Assembly: GCF_006937785.1 (NCBI RefSeq)
Contig: NZ_SJEE01000014.1
Coordinates: 60,880 to 124,879 of the forward strand
DNA from: Pseudanabaena sp. UWO311
Lineage (GTDB): Bacteria > Cyanobacteriota > Cyanobacteriia > Pseudanabaenales > Pseudanabaenaceae
Length of the DNA: 64,000 bases
Direction of reading: 5' to 3'
The notes under the pieces are model-generated. The model was not told the DNA's origin, did no database searches, and worked only from the letters and a program-made list of their open reading frames with translations. This document shows positions 1-8,195 of the stretch, piece by piece (position 1 is the stretch's first letter; the number at the start of each line of letters is the position of its first letter). Made by a program: the position numbers and the translations under genes.

Positions 1-68
1 ATGCGATCGCTTCGTCTTCTCTAATTACCAAAAACAATAGCGATCGGCTCATTGCTCAGGATAGCAAT

Positions 69-458
69 GTGGATTCACCTAGTCTTAGAACTTACGACTC
101 TCTGAGTGAAGAAGAGAAAGCACTCTTTAACAAAATCATACTTTTTGCCAGCATCTTTGGCTTAGTGGTTTATGTTTTCACCAGTTACTGTTTGATGAAA
201 ATTGCAGATAAGCTGGAAATCCCTAATAGTTGGCTGGCATGGATTCCGATCGCTCAAATCTGGGTCATGGTTCGTGCTGCGGGTAAACCTGGTTGGTGGC
301 TAATTTTATTCTTTATTCCGCTTGTTAACTTTGTGATTGGCTTAATTGTCTTCTTTTCAATACCAACGAGCCTGAATAAATCATCTCTCTATGGTCTATT
401 ACTTTTTGTGCCGATATTAGGTGTATTTCTCTACTTTGGTCTGTTAGCCTTTACCTAA
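69..458 (+). CDS. Small multi-pass membrane protein (DUF5684-like), possibly truncated by the window edge
   Basis: Unknown function. The 129-residue reading has about four hydrophobic segments (roughly residues 24-44, 58-72, 76-99 and 105-128). The pattern NSWLAWIPIAQIWVM followed by GKPGWWLILFFIPLVN resembles small bacterial inner-membrane proteins of the DUF5684 type. The start at 69 is GTG, with AGGA at 58-61 as a plausible ribosome site. The same frame stays open back to base 3 with no stop, so the protein may begin outside the window and carry an extra N-terminal part. Its TAA lies inside the 454-494 hairpin shared with the convergent CHAT gene. The gene call is fairly safe; the start is not. 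Confidence 0.6.
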   Translation: MDSPSLRTYDSLSEEEKALFNKIILFASIFGLVVYVFTSYCLMKIADKLEIPNSWLAWIPIAQIWVMVRAAGKPGWWLILFFIPLVNFVIGLIVFFSIPTSLNKSSLYGLLLFVPILGVFLYFGLLAFT

Positions 459-494
459 AAAGAAAGGGACGCGATGCGTCCCTTTCTTTTTAGG
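454..494. terminator. 19-bp perfect hairpin between convergent genes
   Basis: Arms 454-472 and 476-494 are exact reverse complements around the loop GAT. The TAA of the upstream gene (456-458) and the TAA of the opposite-strand CHAT gene (490-492) both lie in the stem, and A/T tracts follow the GC part on both strands. It should work as a bidirectional intrinsic terminator. Confidence 0.8.
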
Positions 495-3279
495 GGCTAG
501 TAAAGATTTCAGGCATTGCTGACCAATTGCCAGAGGGTATAAAGGCTGCCCAGTAGTAAGGATATCCGTATTTTTTAAGCAAATCTAGCTGAATTGTTTT
601 GAGGGACTGGCTGCGCCCTTGATTTGCCTTGAGGTTTTTGTAGTAGCTCTCGACTAACTCCCTCGAAACTTGGTCATTGACTTTCCAGAGGCTCATCACT
701 TGGCTCTCTGCTCCAGCGAGAGTAAAGGCGCGACGCAAGCCATACACGCCTTCGCCATTGGTGACTTTGCCTAGCCCTGTTTCACAGGCGGAGAGAAATA
801 CGAGTTTAGTTCCTCTGAGGTCGATAGTAGTGACATCTTGAGCGGTGAGTAAGCCGTTGCAGTTGGGATCATCGCCGCAGGATTGGCGCTGGTTGAAGTT
901 GGCAAGCACTAGCGCTGACTGCGAGAGGGGATTTTGACGGATCGGGGTGTCGGGATTGGTGTTAGGTGGATCGGGTAGGAAGAAGCCGTGGGTGGCAAAG
1001 TGGAGAATGCTAGGGTTGCGAAGTTTTTTGGCGGCGGATTTGGTGGCTTGGGCTTGGCTCAATAATTGCGCCTGCGGCAATAGATTCTGAATGGCGCTAG
1101 TTTCGGCGGCGACGTTGGGGAGTTGACAGAATATTTGGTTGGCGAGGGAAGTTATTTCTTCACCTCTAGCAGCTATTTGGGTTGGGCAAGGATTGCGACC
1201 AATGCTGGCGATTAATTTGTCTGAGGGTTTGCCATAGTCAGGGTCGGAAAAGAGAACAGGATTTTGGAGATTGATGCCCTTGCGGTTTGGGCGGAGTAAG
1301 TCTCGTCCTGACGAGAGATAGGTGATGTCGTAGGTTTCGATGAGGAAGCGATTTTGCTGGTCAACAAGGGCGGCGAAGGGGATGAGGTTGAGATCGCTAT
1401 CGGGTGAAATTAGTAAATGGCGGGCGTTGCCTAGCAAGGGGCGGATCGGTTGCATCAGCTTTTGGTCAAGTTCACGGGCAGTTTGTTTGACTTGGGCTAC
1501 TGTTAATTGCGGATCGACTTCGCGATCGGGGTTTGTGGGTGGGCGGCTGATGGCTTGGCGAAATGTTTGAATTGATGGCTCTAGGGTTGCGGCTTCGCCG
1601 AGGTCTACCCATTTGGGTTCGCCTTGATTCTGAAGGATATAGGCAACATAGCGAGGCTTGCCCCATTTGTCTTTATCCAGTGCGGCTTTGGGGTTGAATG
1701 GACTGTAGCGAAAGAACTCAATCAGGACTGCCTCGGTGGGGATTTGTTTTTGGACGGCTGCGATCGTGACGGTTTCGTTAATTGCTTGCAGTTCGGCACT
1801 TCGACGGTTGAGGTTGGATTCTAGTTCTTCGGCTTGTTGTTGGATTGGGCGATATTTGTCGATGGGGGTATTTTTGAGGGCAAGGTTGGCGAGTTGGCTT
1901 TTGAGGGTGAGCCATTGGTCAAATTGCGGTTGGATGTCGGGGGTGATGTATTGGCGCAGGGTTTGCAGGTTGGTTGATAGGATATCGAGGAGACGACCTT
2001 TGCGTTGCAAGATGGCGGTTAGGGCTAGACGAGTGGCGGCGGGGGTCGTGGGTGCGGCTTGGACGTGGAGGGAGACGGTGTAATTAGTTGTGCCCGAAAC
2101 AGTTTGTATATAAGCCTGTTTTTGGGTTTCTGTGCCCGATCCTAGATTGAGTTTTAAGTTATATTCTTCAACTTCAATGCTTTTTTGTCGGAATGTAATG
2201 GCGGGATCGATATTCCCCTGTGACTGATACAACCCTGCAAGATTATTGAGGCTCGTGCCGACATCGGGATGATCTGCTCCTAATGCTTTTTCAGAGATCG
2301 CGAGAGAGCGTTTATAAAGTGGTTCTGCGGCTGGGTAGTTCCCCTGTGATCGATACAACTCTGCAAGACTATTGAGGCTATTGGCGACATCGGGATGCTC
2401 GGCTCCTAATGCTTTTTCTCGAATCGCGAGGGAACGTTTATAAAGTGGTTCTGCGGCTGGGTAGTTCCCCTGTTTTCTATACAACTCTGCAAGATTATTG
2501 AGGCTTTGGGCGACATAGGGATGCTCGGCTCCTAATGCTTTTTCTCGAATCGCGAGGGAGCGTTTATAAAGTGGTTCTGCGGCTGGATAGTTCCCCTGTG
2601 AATCATACAACGCTGCGAGATCATTGAGGCTATTGGCGACATAGGGATGCTCGGCTCCTAATGCTTTTTCTACAATCGCAAGGGCTCTTTTATAAAGTGG
2701 TTCGGCGGCTGGATAGTTCCCCTGTGCGAAATATAACCCTGCGAGATTATTGAGACCAGTAGCAACATTAGGATGCTCAGATCCTAGAGTCTTTTCTTTA
2801 ATTGCAAGGGCTCTTTTATAAAGTAGTTCGGCGGCTGGGTATTTCCCTTGCTCGACATATAACCCTGCGAGATTATTTAGACTAGTGGCGACATCAGGAT
2901 GCTCAGATCCTAATGCTTTTTCTAGAATCGCGAGGGAACGTTTATAAAGTGGTTCTGCGGCTGGGTAGTTCCCTTGTTCGACATATAACCCTGCGAGATC
3001 ATTGAGACTATTGGCAATATCGGGATGTTCGGCTCCTAATGCTTTTTCTAGGATCGTGAGGATGCGTTGCGCTGGCGGAATGGCAGCTTGATATTTTCCC
3101 TGTTTGCGGAACTGAACCACCTGTTGATAGAGTTCTTCTGCCTCCTTCAAAGCTGCCGATCGCTCTGAAGCATCAGAATTTGATTGACTAAAACTCGGGG
3201 CAACCAAAGGAACACCAAACATTCCCAACATCAAAATCAATCCAATCCGACTCACCGCCACACCAACTTTACGCATCAT
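490..3279 (-). CDS. Secreted or periplasmic TPR-CHAT protein (caspase-like protease domain)
   Basis: The N-terminus is a signal-peptide-like segment ending near PSFSQS. About 330 residues follow, holding seven near-identical 42-residue kinesin-light-chain-type TPR units (pattern LYKRSLAI.EKALGAEHP.VA.SLN.LA.LY), then a linker, then a C-terminal CHAT domain (caspase/HetF-associated with TPRs). The likely dyad is His in HFATHGFF (codon near 988-990) and Cys in FLSACETG (codon near 784-786). I chose the ATG at 3279 because AAGGAGAGG sits just upstream of it; an in-frame ATG at 3327 lacks this. CHAT proteins are cysteine peptidase relatives used in signalling, cell-death and defence complexes. 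The substrate here is unknown. No caspase or gasdermin partner is adjacent. Confidence 0.9.
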   Translation of the reverse strand: MMRKVGVAVSRIGLILMLGMFGVPLVAPSFSQSNSDASERSAALKEAEELYQQVVQFRKQGKYQAAIPPAQRILTILEKALGAEHPDIANSLNDLAGLYVEQGNYPAAEPLYKRSLAILEKALGSEHPDVATSLNNLAGLYVEQGKYPAAELLYKRALAIKEKTLGSEHPNVATGLNNLAGLYFAQGNYPAAEPLYKRALAIVEKALGAEHPYVANSLNDLAALYDSQGNYPAAEPLYKRSLAIREKALGAEHPYVAQSLNNLAELYRKQGNYPAAEPLYKRSLAIREKALGAEHPDVANSLNSLAELYRSQGNYPAAEPLYKRSLAISEKALGADHPDVGTSLNNLAGLYQSQGNIDPAITFRQKSIEVEEYNLKLNLGSGTETQKQAYIQTVSGTTNYTVSLHVQAAPTTPAATRLALTAILQRKGRLLDILSTNLQTLRQYITPDIQPQFDQWLTLKSQLANLALKNTPIDKYRPIQQQAEELESNLNRRSAELQAINETVTIAAVQKQIPTEAVLIEFFRYSPFNPKAALDKDKWGKPRYVAYILQNQGEPKWVDLGEAATLEPSIQTFRQAISRPPTNPDREVDPQLTVAQVKQTARELDQKLMQPIRPLLGNARHLLISPDSDLNLIPFAALVDQQNRFLIETYDITYLSSGRDLLRPNRKGINLQNPVLFSDPDYGKPSDKLIASIGRNPCPTQIAARGEEITSLANQIFCQLPNVAAETSAIQNLLPQAQLLSQAQATKSAAKKLRNPSILHFATHGFFLPDPPNTNPDTPIRQNPLSQSALVLANFNQRQSCGDDPNCNGLLTAQDVTTIDLRGTKLVFLSACETGLGKVTNGEGVYGLRRAFTLAGAESQVMSLWKVNDQVSRELVESYYKNLKANQGRSQSLKTIQLDLLKKYGYPYYWAAFIPSGNWSAMPEIFTSP

Positions 3280-3437
3280 TTCAGCCTCTCCTTTGCATTC
3301 GGGAGTTTCTAATAAAAACATTCTCACATTTCCAAGTATACAGATCCCCGATTTTTTGCTTCGCTATCAAATTTTAGCTAGAATGTCTGTACGCAATAGT
3401 TCATTAGCGATCGCGCAATTTGCCCATAGAAAACACT

Positions 3438-3671
3438 ATGCTACAGACAATTCAAGGAATATACAAAAACGGCAAAATCGAATTAGCTGAAGTCCCTCAA
3501 AATATTTCTGAGAGTCAGGTTTTTGTGACTTTTTTTAAACCGCAGTTAGTTACCCTGTCCAGTCAAATTATGTCCTTTGGGATGTTTTTAGGTTCTCAGC
3601 AATCTACTGATTCTGATTTTAAAGATGCTGAATTTAACGGCGATCCTGATGATGGTCTTGATTGGTCATGA
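3438..3671 (+). CDS. Antitoxin of a VapBC-like pair (AF2212/DUF104-like)
   Basis: A 77-residue protein beginning MLQTIQGIYKNGKIELAEVP. This matches the short beta-strand-rich start (IYENG.I.L.E.P) of AF2212-like antitoxins common in cyanobacteria. It ends 10 bp before a PIN-domain toxin on the same strand, the usual antitoxin-toxin order. An upstream in-frame ATG at 3420 exists, but the family begins at the ML of 3438. It is expected to bind and neutralise the toxin and possibly repress its own promoter. The family match is by pattern, not by search. Confidence 0.7.
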   Translation: MLQTIQGIYKNGKIELAEVPQNISESQVFVTFFKPQLVTLSSQIMSFGMFLGSQQSTDSDFKDAEFNGDPDDGLDWS

Positions 3672-3681
3672 TTCTAGGATT

Positions 3682-4080
3682 ATGAAATACATCATTGATA
3701 CCCATGCCCTAATTTGGTTTTTAGAAGGAAATTCTCGTTTAGGTGCGATCGCCAAAGAGATTCTTTCTGATGCGGGTAGTGAATTAATTTTACCTGCGAT
3801 CGCTCTAGCCGAATCAGTATGGATAGTTAGTCGTGGTAAAACTTCGATTCCTTCTGTCGAGGCATTATTAAAGGTGGTCAAGGATGATGAACGTGTCTCT
3901 ATCTATCCACTAGATTTTGATGTGATTGAGAGAAGTATCAAGCTAATCTCTATCAACGAAATGCATGATCGGCAAATTGTTTCAACAGCTTTAGTAGTAG
4001 AGAGTCAAGGGAACCAAGTGGCTATTTTGACCTGTGATCAGAATATTTGTGCGGCAAAGGTGGTTGCTATTGTTTGGTAG
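3682..4080 (+). CDS. PIN-domain ribonuclease toxin (VapC-like)
   Basis: A 132-residue PIN domain. Acidic residues fit the Mg-binding site: Asp6 in YIIDTHALIW, Glu44 in LAESVW, Asp96 in MHDRQIV and Asp119 in LTCDQN. PIN toxins of VapBC modules cleave RNA, often tRNA or 23S rRNA loops, when the antitoxin is degraded. The start at 3682 gives the standard MKYIIDTHA beginning and places it 10 bp after the antitoxin stop, so the pair is almost surely co-transcribed. The longer in-frame reading from 3625 would overlap the antitoxin and is unlikely. The target is unknown. Confidence 0.85.
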   Translation: MKYIIDTHALIWFLEGNSRLGAIAKEILSDAGSELILPAIALAESVWIVSRGKTSIPSVEALLKVVKDDERVSIYPLDFDVIERSIKLISINEMHDRQIVSTALVVESQGNQVAILTCDQNICAAKVVAIVW

Positions 4081-4089
4081 AGCGATCGC

Positions 4090-4242
4090 TTAAAACTCAA
4101 CCTCCCGCCCCACAGAGCGATCGCGCAATCCCGCAAAATCTTCATCAGTGAACACAATATTTTCTTGCTGTATTCTCTGTCTAAACCTTAAAGTCATATC
4201 CCAAAAGCCATCTTGACCATTATCTAAAATAATTTGCGTCAT
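4090..4242 (-). CDS. Small hypothetical protein, 50 residues
   Basis: Reads MTQIILDNGQDGFWDMTLRF and continues to GLRDRSVGREVEF, then TAA. The ATG at 4242 is preceded by TTAGAGGAGTTAAT, a strong ribosome site. The composition is ordinary for a soluble protein and the C-terminal HIP1 site is in frame. It converges on the PIN toxin, 10 bp away. I do not recognise the family; its length and setting suggest an orphan antitoxin or a remnant of a toxin-antitoxin pair, but that is inference. Confidence 0.5.
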   Translation of the reverse strand: MTQIILDNGQDGFWDMTLRFRQRIQQENIVFTDEDFAGLRDRSVGREVEF

Positions 4243-4273
4243 ATTAACTCCTCTAAATACATAGATGATCCCT

Positions 4274-4346
4274 GTAGGGGAAAAGTATTCCCACAGAAAT
4301 CTATAAATTTTCAGATAATTTTAATTTGGGAATGCTTTTCCCTAAC
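4274..4346. repeat. Inverted-repeat element, first of two in this spacer
   Basis: GTAGGGGAAAAGTATTCCC at 4274-4292 is mirrored, with about three differences, by GGGAATGCTTTTCCCTAAC at 4328-4346. Each arm is itself partly palindromic. Similar GGGGAAAAGNATTCCC arms recur in other cyanobacterial genomes, to my recollection, as small non-coding mobile repeats. No gene lies in this 250-bp spacer. Confidence 0.5.
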
Positions 4347-4384
4347 CTCACAACGCAGGGACAATTTATTGGTAAAAGCACAAA

Positions 4385-4451
4385 GGGTTTAGCATTTGCG
4401 TTTCAAGACTCTGGTGGAGAGTATAAAAATATTGGCGCAAATGCTAAACCC
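4385..4451. repeat. MITE-like inverted repeat GGGTTTAGCATTTGCG
   Basis: Perfect 16-bp arms, GGGTTTAGCATTTGCG at 4385-4400 and CGCAAATGCTAAACCC at 4436-4451, enclose 35 bp. CCCCTACG continues after the right arm. This arm is, to my recollection, widespread in cyanobacteria as a non-autonomous element. No transposase is nearby. Confidence 0.6.
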
Positions 4452-4495
4452 CTACGAATTTGTGTTTATAAAGACAGCGCAAATAATTCATGACG

Positions 4496-5341
4496 TTAAC
4501 GCAGCGATCGCTTTGGAGACTTTGCAGTTTTTGGCGGTTTAGTACTAGTTTTTTGCAATTTTTGGACTTGTTTGAGGCTTAATCCAGTAATTTGCACAAC
4601 CAAGTCTATAGCAATATTAGAGCGCAACATATTTAAGGCAAGCTGCTTAGTAGTTTCAGCAATGCCTTTAGCTTCGCCTTTAGCAATGCCTTTAGCTTCA
4701 CCTTCAGCAATACCTTCCCGCAAAATTGCTTGATAGATAACTGACTCTTTCATGATTTCGCTCCTTAGTAATCTTTGGATGATTTCTTGGCTCAGGGCTA
4801 TGCCTGATATTATAGCGGTCGATGCAGCTACGTTACTTTGCACCTGCTTATCGGTAATATTTTCGATTTGCTTAGCAACTTGTCTTAACGTTTCTTCAGG
4901 GTTGTCGGTTTGTGACAGCGTTGCAAAGGGTAATAGTCCACGATACTTTTGAAATATCTCCGTGGGCTGTTCCCAGAGTCTAATCACATTAAATTTATGA
5001 TTTAGCTCCCCAGCATTGAAAGTGTTTTCATATACGAAGGGCGATTGACTGGGGGTGAGGTAAATGACGACTTGATGTATCTCTGTGTCTGCAAATTGCC
5101 GATACAGCCGCAGTCGATAATCTGCCATACGGAAAGGAATATTTTTATTTGCCTCGGTCTGAAACTCAATGTGGAGAATGATTTTTGATGACTGGAGAAA
5201 AATAACCGAGTCAGCGCGAATCGGCTCAACTGAGAGTTCAGAGGGTTTGAGTGTCGTCAGAGCGATCGCTTCCCCTAAAAGCCAACTGGCAAAATCGGTG
5301 GGGAAGGTTTCAGCTAAGAACTTACAGATATTGTCGATCAT
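4496..5341 (-). CDS. Rpn-family PD-(D/E)XK nuclease / putative transposase-like protein
   Basis: A 281-residue protein of the cyanobacterial Rpn/DUF4351-like group, annotated as recombination-promoting nuclease. The nuclease core is near the N-terminus: Asp in RADSVIFL, then ILHIEFQTE, the latter with the E-x-Q form of the (D/E)XK motif, followed by FRMADYRLRLYRQF. The C-terminal third has a low-complexity run built from AEGEAKGIAKGEAKG followed by a helix rich in Lys and Gln. Members are usually multi-copy in cyanobacteria and are proposed to cleave DNA and promote recA-independent recombination. The target is not visible. Confidence 0.75.
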   Translation of the reverse strand: MIDNICKFLAETFPTDFASWLLGEAIALTTLKPSELSVEPIRADSVIFLQSSKIILHIEFQTEANKNIPFRMADYRLRLYRQFADTEIHQVVIYLTPSQSPFVYENTFNAGELNHKFNVIRLWEQPTEIFQKYRGLLPFATLSQTDNPEETLRQVAKQIENITDKQVQSNVAASTAIISGIALSQEIIQRLLRSEIMKESVIYQAILREGIAEGEAKGIAKGEAKGIAETTKQLALNMLRSNIAIDLVVQITGLSLKQVQKLQKTSTKPPKTAKSPKRSLR

Positions 5342-5345
5342 GACT

Positions 5346-6014
5346 TCATTTGATTGCTGGCAATCCTTTCAAATCGCCGAACTTGTGACGCACCAACCAC
5401 AATTCCCACTCAGACTGAATTAGGCGATCCTTGGGGTTACTTCGGCGTAACAAATCTAAGACCATCAAAGCATCATACTCAAACGCTCTATACCGCTCCC
5501 ATAAAGTCAACTGAGACGGAGACTTAGCATCAACAAACGTCACTCTTTGCAACTCACCCACCACAAAATCATCTTTACCACGATCTTCAGGACTGCAAAT
5601 GATACTAAATTCCCACTTGTAGCTTTGCCCCATCGCAAGCTCTTTGATGTTTGGGGCAGATGGTAATACCACTCGCAAAATCCCTGTCTGACCTGACAAA
5701 CTAAAAGTCTGACGATAAATCGACTTGAGATCGCGATCGCGAATAGAAAACTGCACCTGACGCGCTGTTGTGGTTGGTACAAAAAACAAAAAAGTAGGAT
5801 AGGCAGCCGTGGTGATCGCCTTCTTCGACACAGGCGACAATAAATCAGGCGCAAACGTCGAGCAATTATTACCGCGTATCGTCGGATCGGTTGGTGGTGG
5901 TGGATCGTAAGTGGGGATAGTTTGTGCTGTTAGTAATTGGCTTGGCATTGCCGCGATCGCACAAGCCATCAATATCATTGTCCTAAGAAACCTAGTCTGA
6001 CTAAGAATTTTCAT
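5346..6014 (-). CDS. DUF928 family exported protein
   Basis: A hydrophobic N-terminus (FLRTMILMACAIAAMPSQLLTA) acts as signal peptide. A 190-residue body follows, with YPTFLFFVP, a GILRVVLP strand, YKWEFSIIC and a C-terminal helical LWLVRHKFGDLKGLP. This is the pattern of DUF928 proteins, which in cyanobacteria are often next to CHASE2-domain proteins. Here it lies 75 bp downstream of, and in the same direction as, a CHASE2 cyclase, so a joint operon is likely. The internal ATG at 6014 is preferred because the signal peptide begins there. The biochemical role is unknown. Confidence 0.75.
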   Translation of the reverse strand: MKILSQTRFLRTMILMACAIAAMPSQLLTAQTIPTYDPPPPTDPTIRGNNCSTFAPDLLSPVSKKAITTAAYPTFLFFVPTTTARQVQFSIRDRDLKSIYRQTFSLSGQTGILRVVLPSAPNIKELAMGQSYKWEFSIICSPEDRGKDDFVVGELQRVTFVDAKSPSQLTLWERYRAFEYDALMVLDLLRRSNPKDRLIQSEWELWLVRHKFGDLKGLPAIK

Positions 6015-6089
6015 GAATTTATGGAGTGTAATCCAGCACAAACAAGCGATGTAATTTACATGATCTTACGATGAAATATAATTTTCGCA

Positions 6090-8078
6090 TCACAACCCCT
6101 CCCGATGTCCAATTACGCGATACACCTCCACCGACTGCGCTCTGCCCTTTAAAAATATCGCTCCCCAACTTTCCACATCATAGAGATTCTCTAAATAATC
6201 CAGCGTTTCCTGTGCGATTAAAATGCGACAGTCTTCATCTTGACGTTCCTTCTCACAGGACTCCAACCGTGAGGCAATATTCACCGTATCGCCAATTACC
6301 CCATATTCCAACCGACTCTTACCACCCAAACTACCCACCATCACCGTCCCCGTAAAAATCCCCACCCGCATCTCCACCTTTGGCAATCCCTGTCGCTCAA
6401 AACTCTGATTTAATGACCTTAGCGCCGATCGCATTGCCAAGGCACAAGCCACCGAGCGCCGCGCATCCGTGGCAATCTCCGACTGTTGCTGAAGAGCGAT
6501 CGGCACACCAAACACCGCCATCACACTATCGCCAATAAATTTATTCACCACGCCCTGATGCGACTGCACCACATCCGCCATCACCGTCAGATATTCATTG
6601 AGCCAGCCCATCACCCGTTCTGGAGATTCTCCTTCCACAATCGTACTGAAACTCTTAATGTCCGTAAATAGAACTGTTGCGGTCACATTTTGCCAAGGTA
6701 ATCGACCAGACTGCAACAGGCGATCGCGTCCTTCCCAAAGCGCATTGGCAATCTCTGGTGAGGTCTGTTGACCCAATAGCCGCATCATCATCTGTTGCTG
6801 TTGTTGAAGCTGATATTGGCGATCAATCAACGTGGTAATGCTCGCTAGCCCAAACGCCAATGCAGGAGTCACCACAGGAATCCAACCCTGTTGCAAAAAT
6901 AGACCATAGCTAAATCCAAATAAGACTACTATCAATAGAAGTTCAGTGAGGATGAGAATAATCGGGTTGCGAATGATCCAAGTTAAGCTAATCCCTGCGA
7001 TCGCCCAAATCAACATCCATAAAAGCTCTTGCCACTCCGCCCAAAACCAAAACAGGCGATCGCCATCTAGCACCGCACCAAGCAATTGACTGGTAATGTG
7101 AGCTTGCACTTCCACTCCTGCCATTCTCACAGTTCCCTTATCTGTCGAACTATAGGGAGTTAAAAAGACATCCTTGAGACTAGGCGCACTTACGCCAATC
7201 AGCACAATTTTCCCTTTAATCAAATCAGGATTCACTTCCTTTTGCAAAACTTGAGAGAGCGTCACTCGCTGCAATGATTGGGAAGAACCGCGATAGTTAA
7301 TCAGAATCTGATAGCCGCCACTATTAATCGTTTGGTAAGCTCCAGAATCTGACTTGAGAAGCGGAAATTTCACTTCTCCTAATTGATATTCTTTTTGGGA
7401 ATTAAAAGATGGCTGGAGATTTTGACAAACTAAATCTTGACGTTGGGGGCGATCGCTAGGACAGTCTGCTCGCAAATAAGCATTGAGCAATTGAATCGAT
7501 AGAGAAGCGCGATTGGTAAACAGCAGCACCCGCCGCATAAACCCATCAGGATCGGCAGGCAGATCGACTAAGCCAACCTGTTCTTTCGGTAGCTCAATGG
7601 GCGGATCGATGCGATCATTCTGATTGTTGCCACTACTAACTGCGGCAATCACATTGGGGCGACGCAATTGGGCAATTAGTTCACTGCGCTCTGGCTCAAT
7701 GGAAATATTGCGCTGAAGGTTGAGATCTACTGCGATCGCGGCGGGTTGATGCTGATTTAGCTCTGATAGGGTCTGCGCGACAAGGCGATCAGTTAATGGC
7801 CATTTGTACTGTTTGATATCGCTTTCGGTGATCGTTACCACTAACAATCTGGGATCGGTTACTTTGTCTGGACGCGATCGCATCATCTGGTCAAAGACTA
7901 ATAACTCTAATTGTTGCAATCCCCCTAGTTGCCTGATTCCATAGAGCAAGCCCAAAATTACCGTACTGCCAACAAGTACAGACCTAAATCTAACTAGTCT
8001 TAGGGATGTCAATTTTGGTAATTGGTATTCAGGAAGTTTAGGAAATAAAAATCTTAACCCTTGAAATTTTTGCGGCAT
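6090..8078 (-). CDS. CHASE2-domain class III adenylate/guanylate cyclase
   Basis: A 662-residue membrane receptor cyclase. It has one transmembrane helix near residues 33-52, an extracytoplasmic CHASE2 sensor to about 340 (including KGKIVLIGVSAPSLKD), and hydrophobic helices at about 345-415. A class III cyclase domain covers about 465-640. Metal-binding aspartates are Asp473 in FTDIKSFS and Asp517 in FIGDSVMAVFG; YGVIGDTVNIASRLE is the later catalytic segment. CHASE2 binds an unknown ligand outside the membrane and the product is cAMP or cGMP. Lys in NKFIGD favours adenylate specificity, but I am not certain. The DUF928 gene follows downstream. Confidence 0.9.
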   Translation of the reverse strand: MPQKFQGLRFLFPKLPEYQLPKLTSLRLVRFRSVLVGSTVILGLLYGIRQLGGLQQLELLVFDQMMRSRPDKVTDPRLLVVTITESDIKQYKWPLTDRLVAQTLSELNQHQPAAIAVDLNLQRNISIEPERSELIAQLRRPNVIAAVSSGNNQNDRIDPPIELPKEQVGLVDLPADPDGFMRRVLLFTNRASLSIQLLNAYLRADCPSDRPQRQDLVCQNLQPSFNSQKEYQLGEVKFPLLKSDSGAYQTINSGGYQILINYRGSSQSLQRVTLSQVLQKEVNPDLIKGKIVLIGVSAPSLKDVFLTPYSSTDKGTVRMAGVEVQAHITSQLLGAVLDGDRLFWFWAEWQELLWMLIWAIAGISLTWIIRNPIILILTELLLIVVLFGFSYGLFLQQGWIPVVTPALAFGLASITTLIDRQYQLQQQQQMMMRLLGQQTSPEIANALWEGRDRLLQSGRLPWQNVTATVLFTDIKSFSTIVEGESPERVMGWLNEYLTVMADVVQSHQGVVNKFIGDSVMAVFGVPIALQQQSEIATDARRSVACALAMRSALRSLNQSFERQGLPKVEMRVGIFTGTVMVGSLGGKSRLEYGVIGDTVNIASRLESCEKERQDEDCRILIAQETLDYLENLYDVESWGAIFLKGRAQSVEVYRVIGHREGL

Positions 8079-8195
8079 TAGGATGTATAGAGATTAAATA
8101 TGCATGACTCTAATGGTTTGATCGCATTTATAGCAATCGCCATATTCATGAATTAGATGATGTCTTTAGATCTTTGGCTTCTCGTCCACTCTCTC

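Noticed and set aside
1340..2083. Plus-strand readings opposite the CHAT gene
   Set aside because: These are shadow frames of the GC-rich, repetitive CHAT-TPR coding strand with no independent start signals or domain pattern.
4496..5341. Rpn-like gene considered as an active insertion sequence
   Set aside because: No terminal inverted repeats or target duplication are found directly at its ends; these genes are usually solitary.
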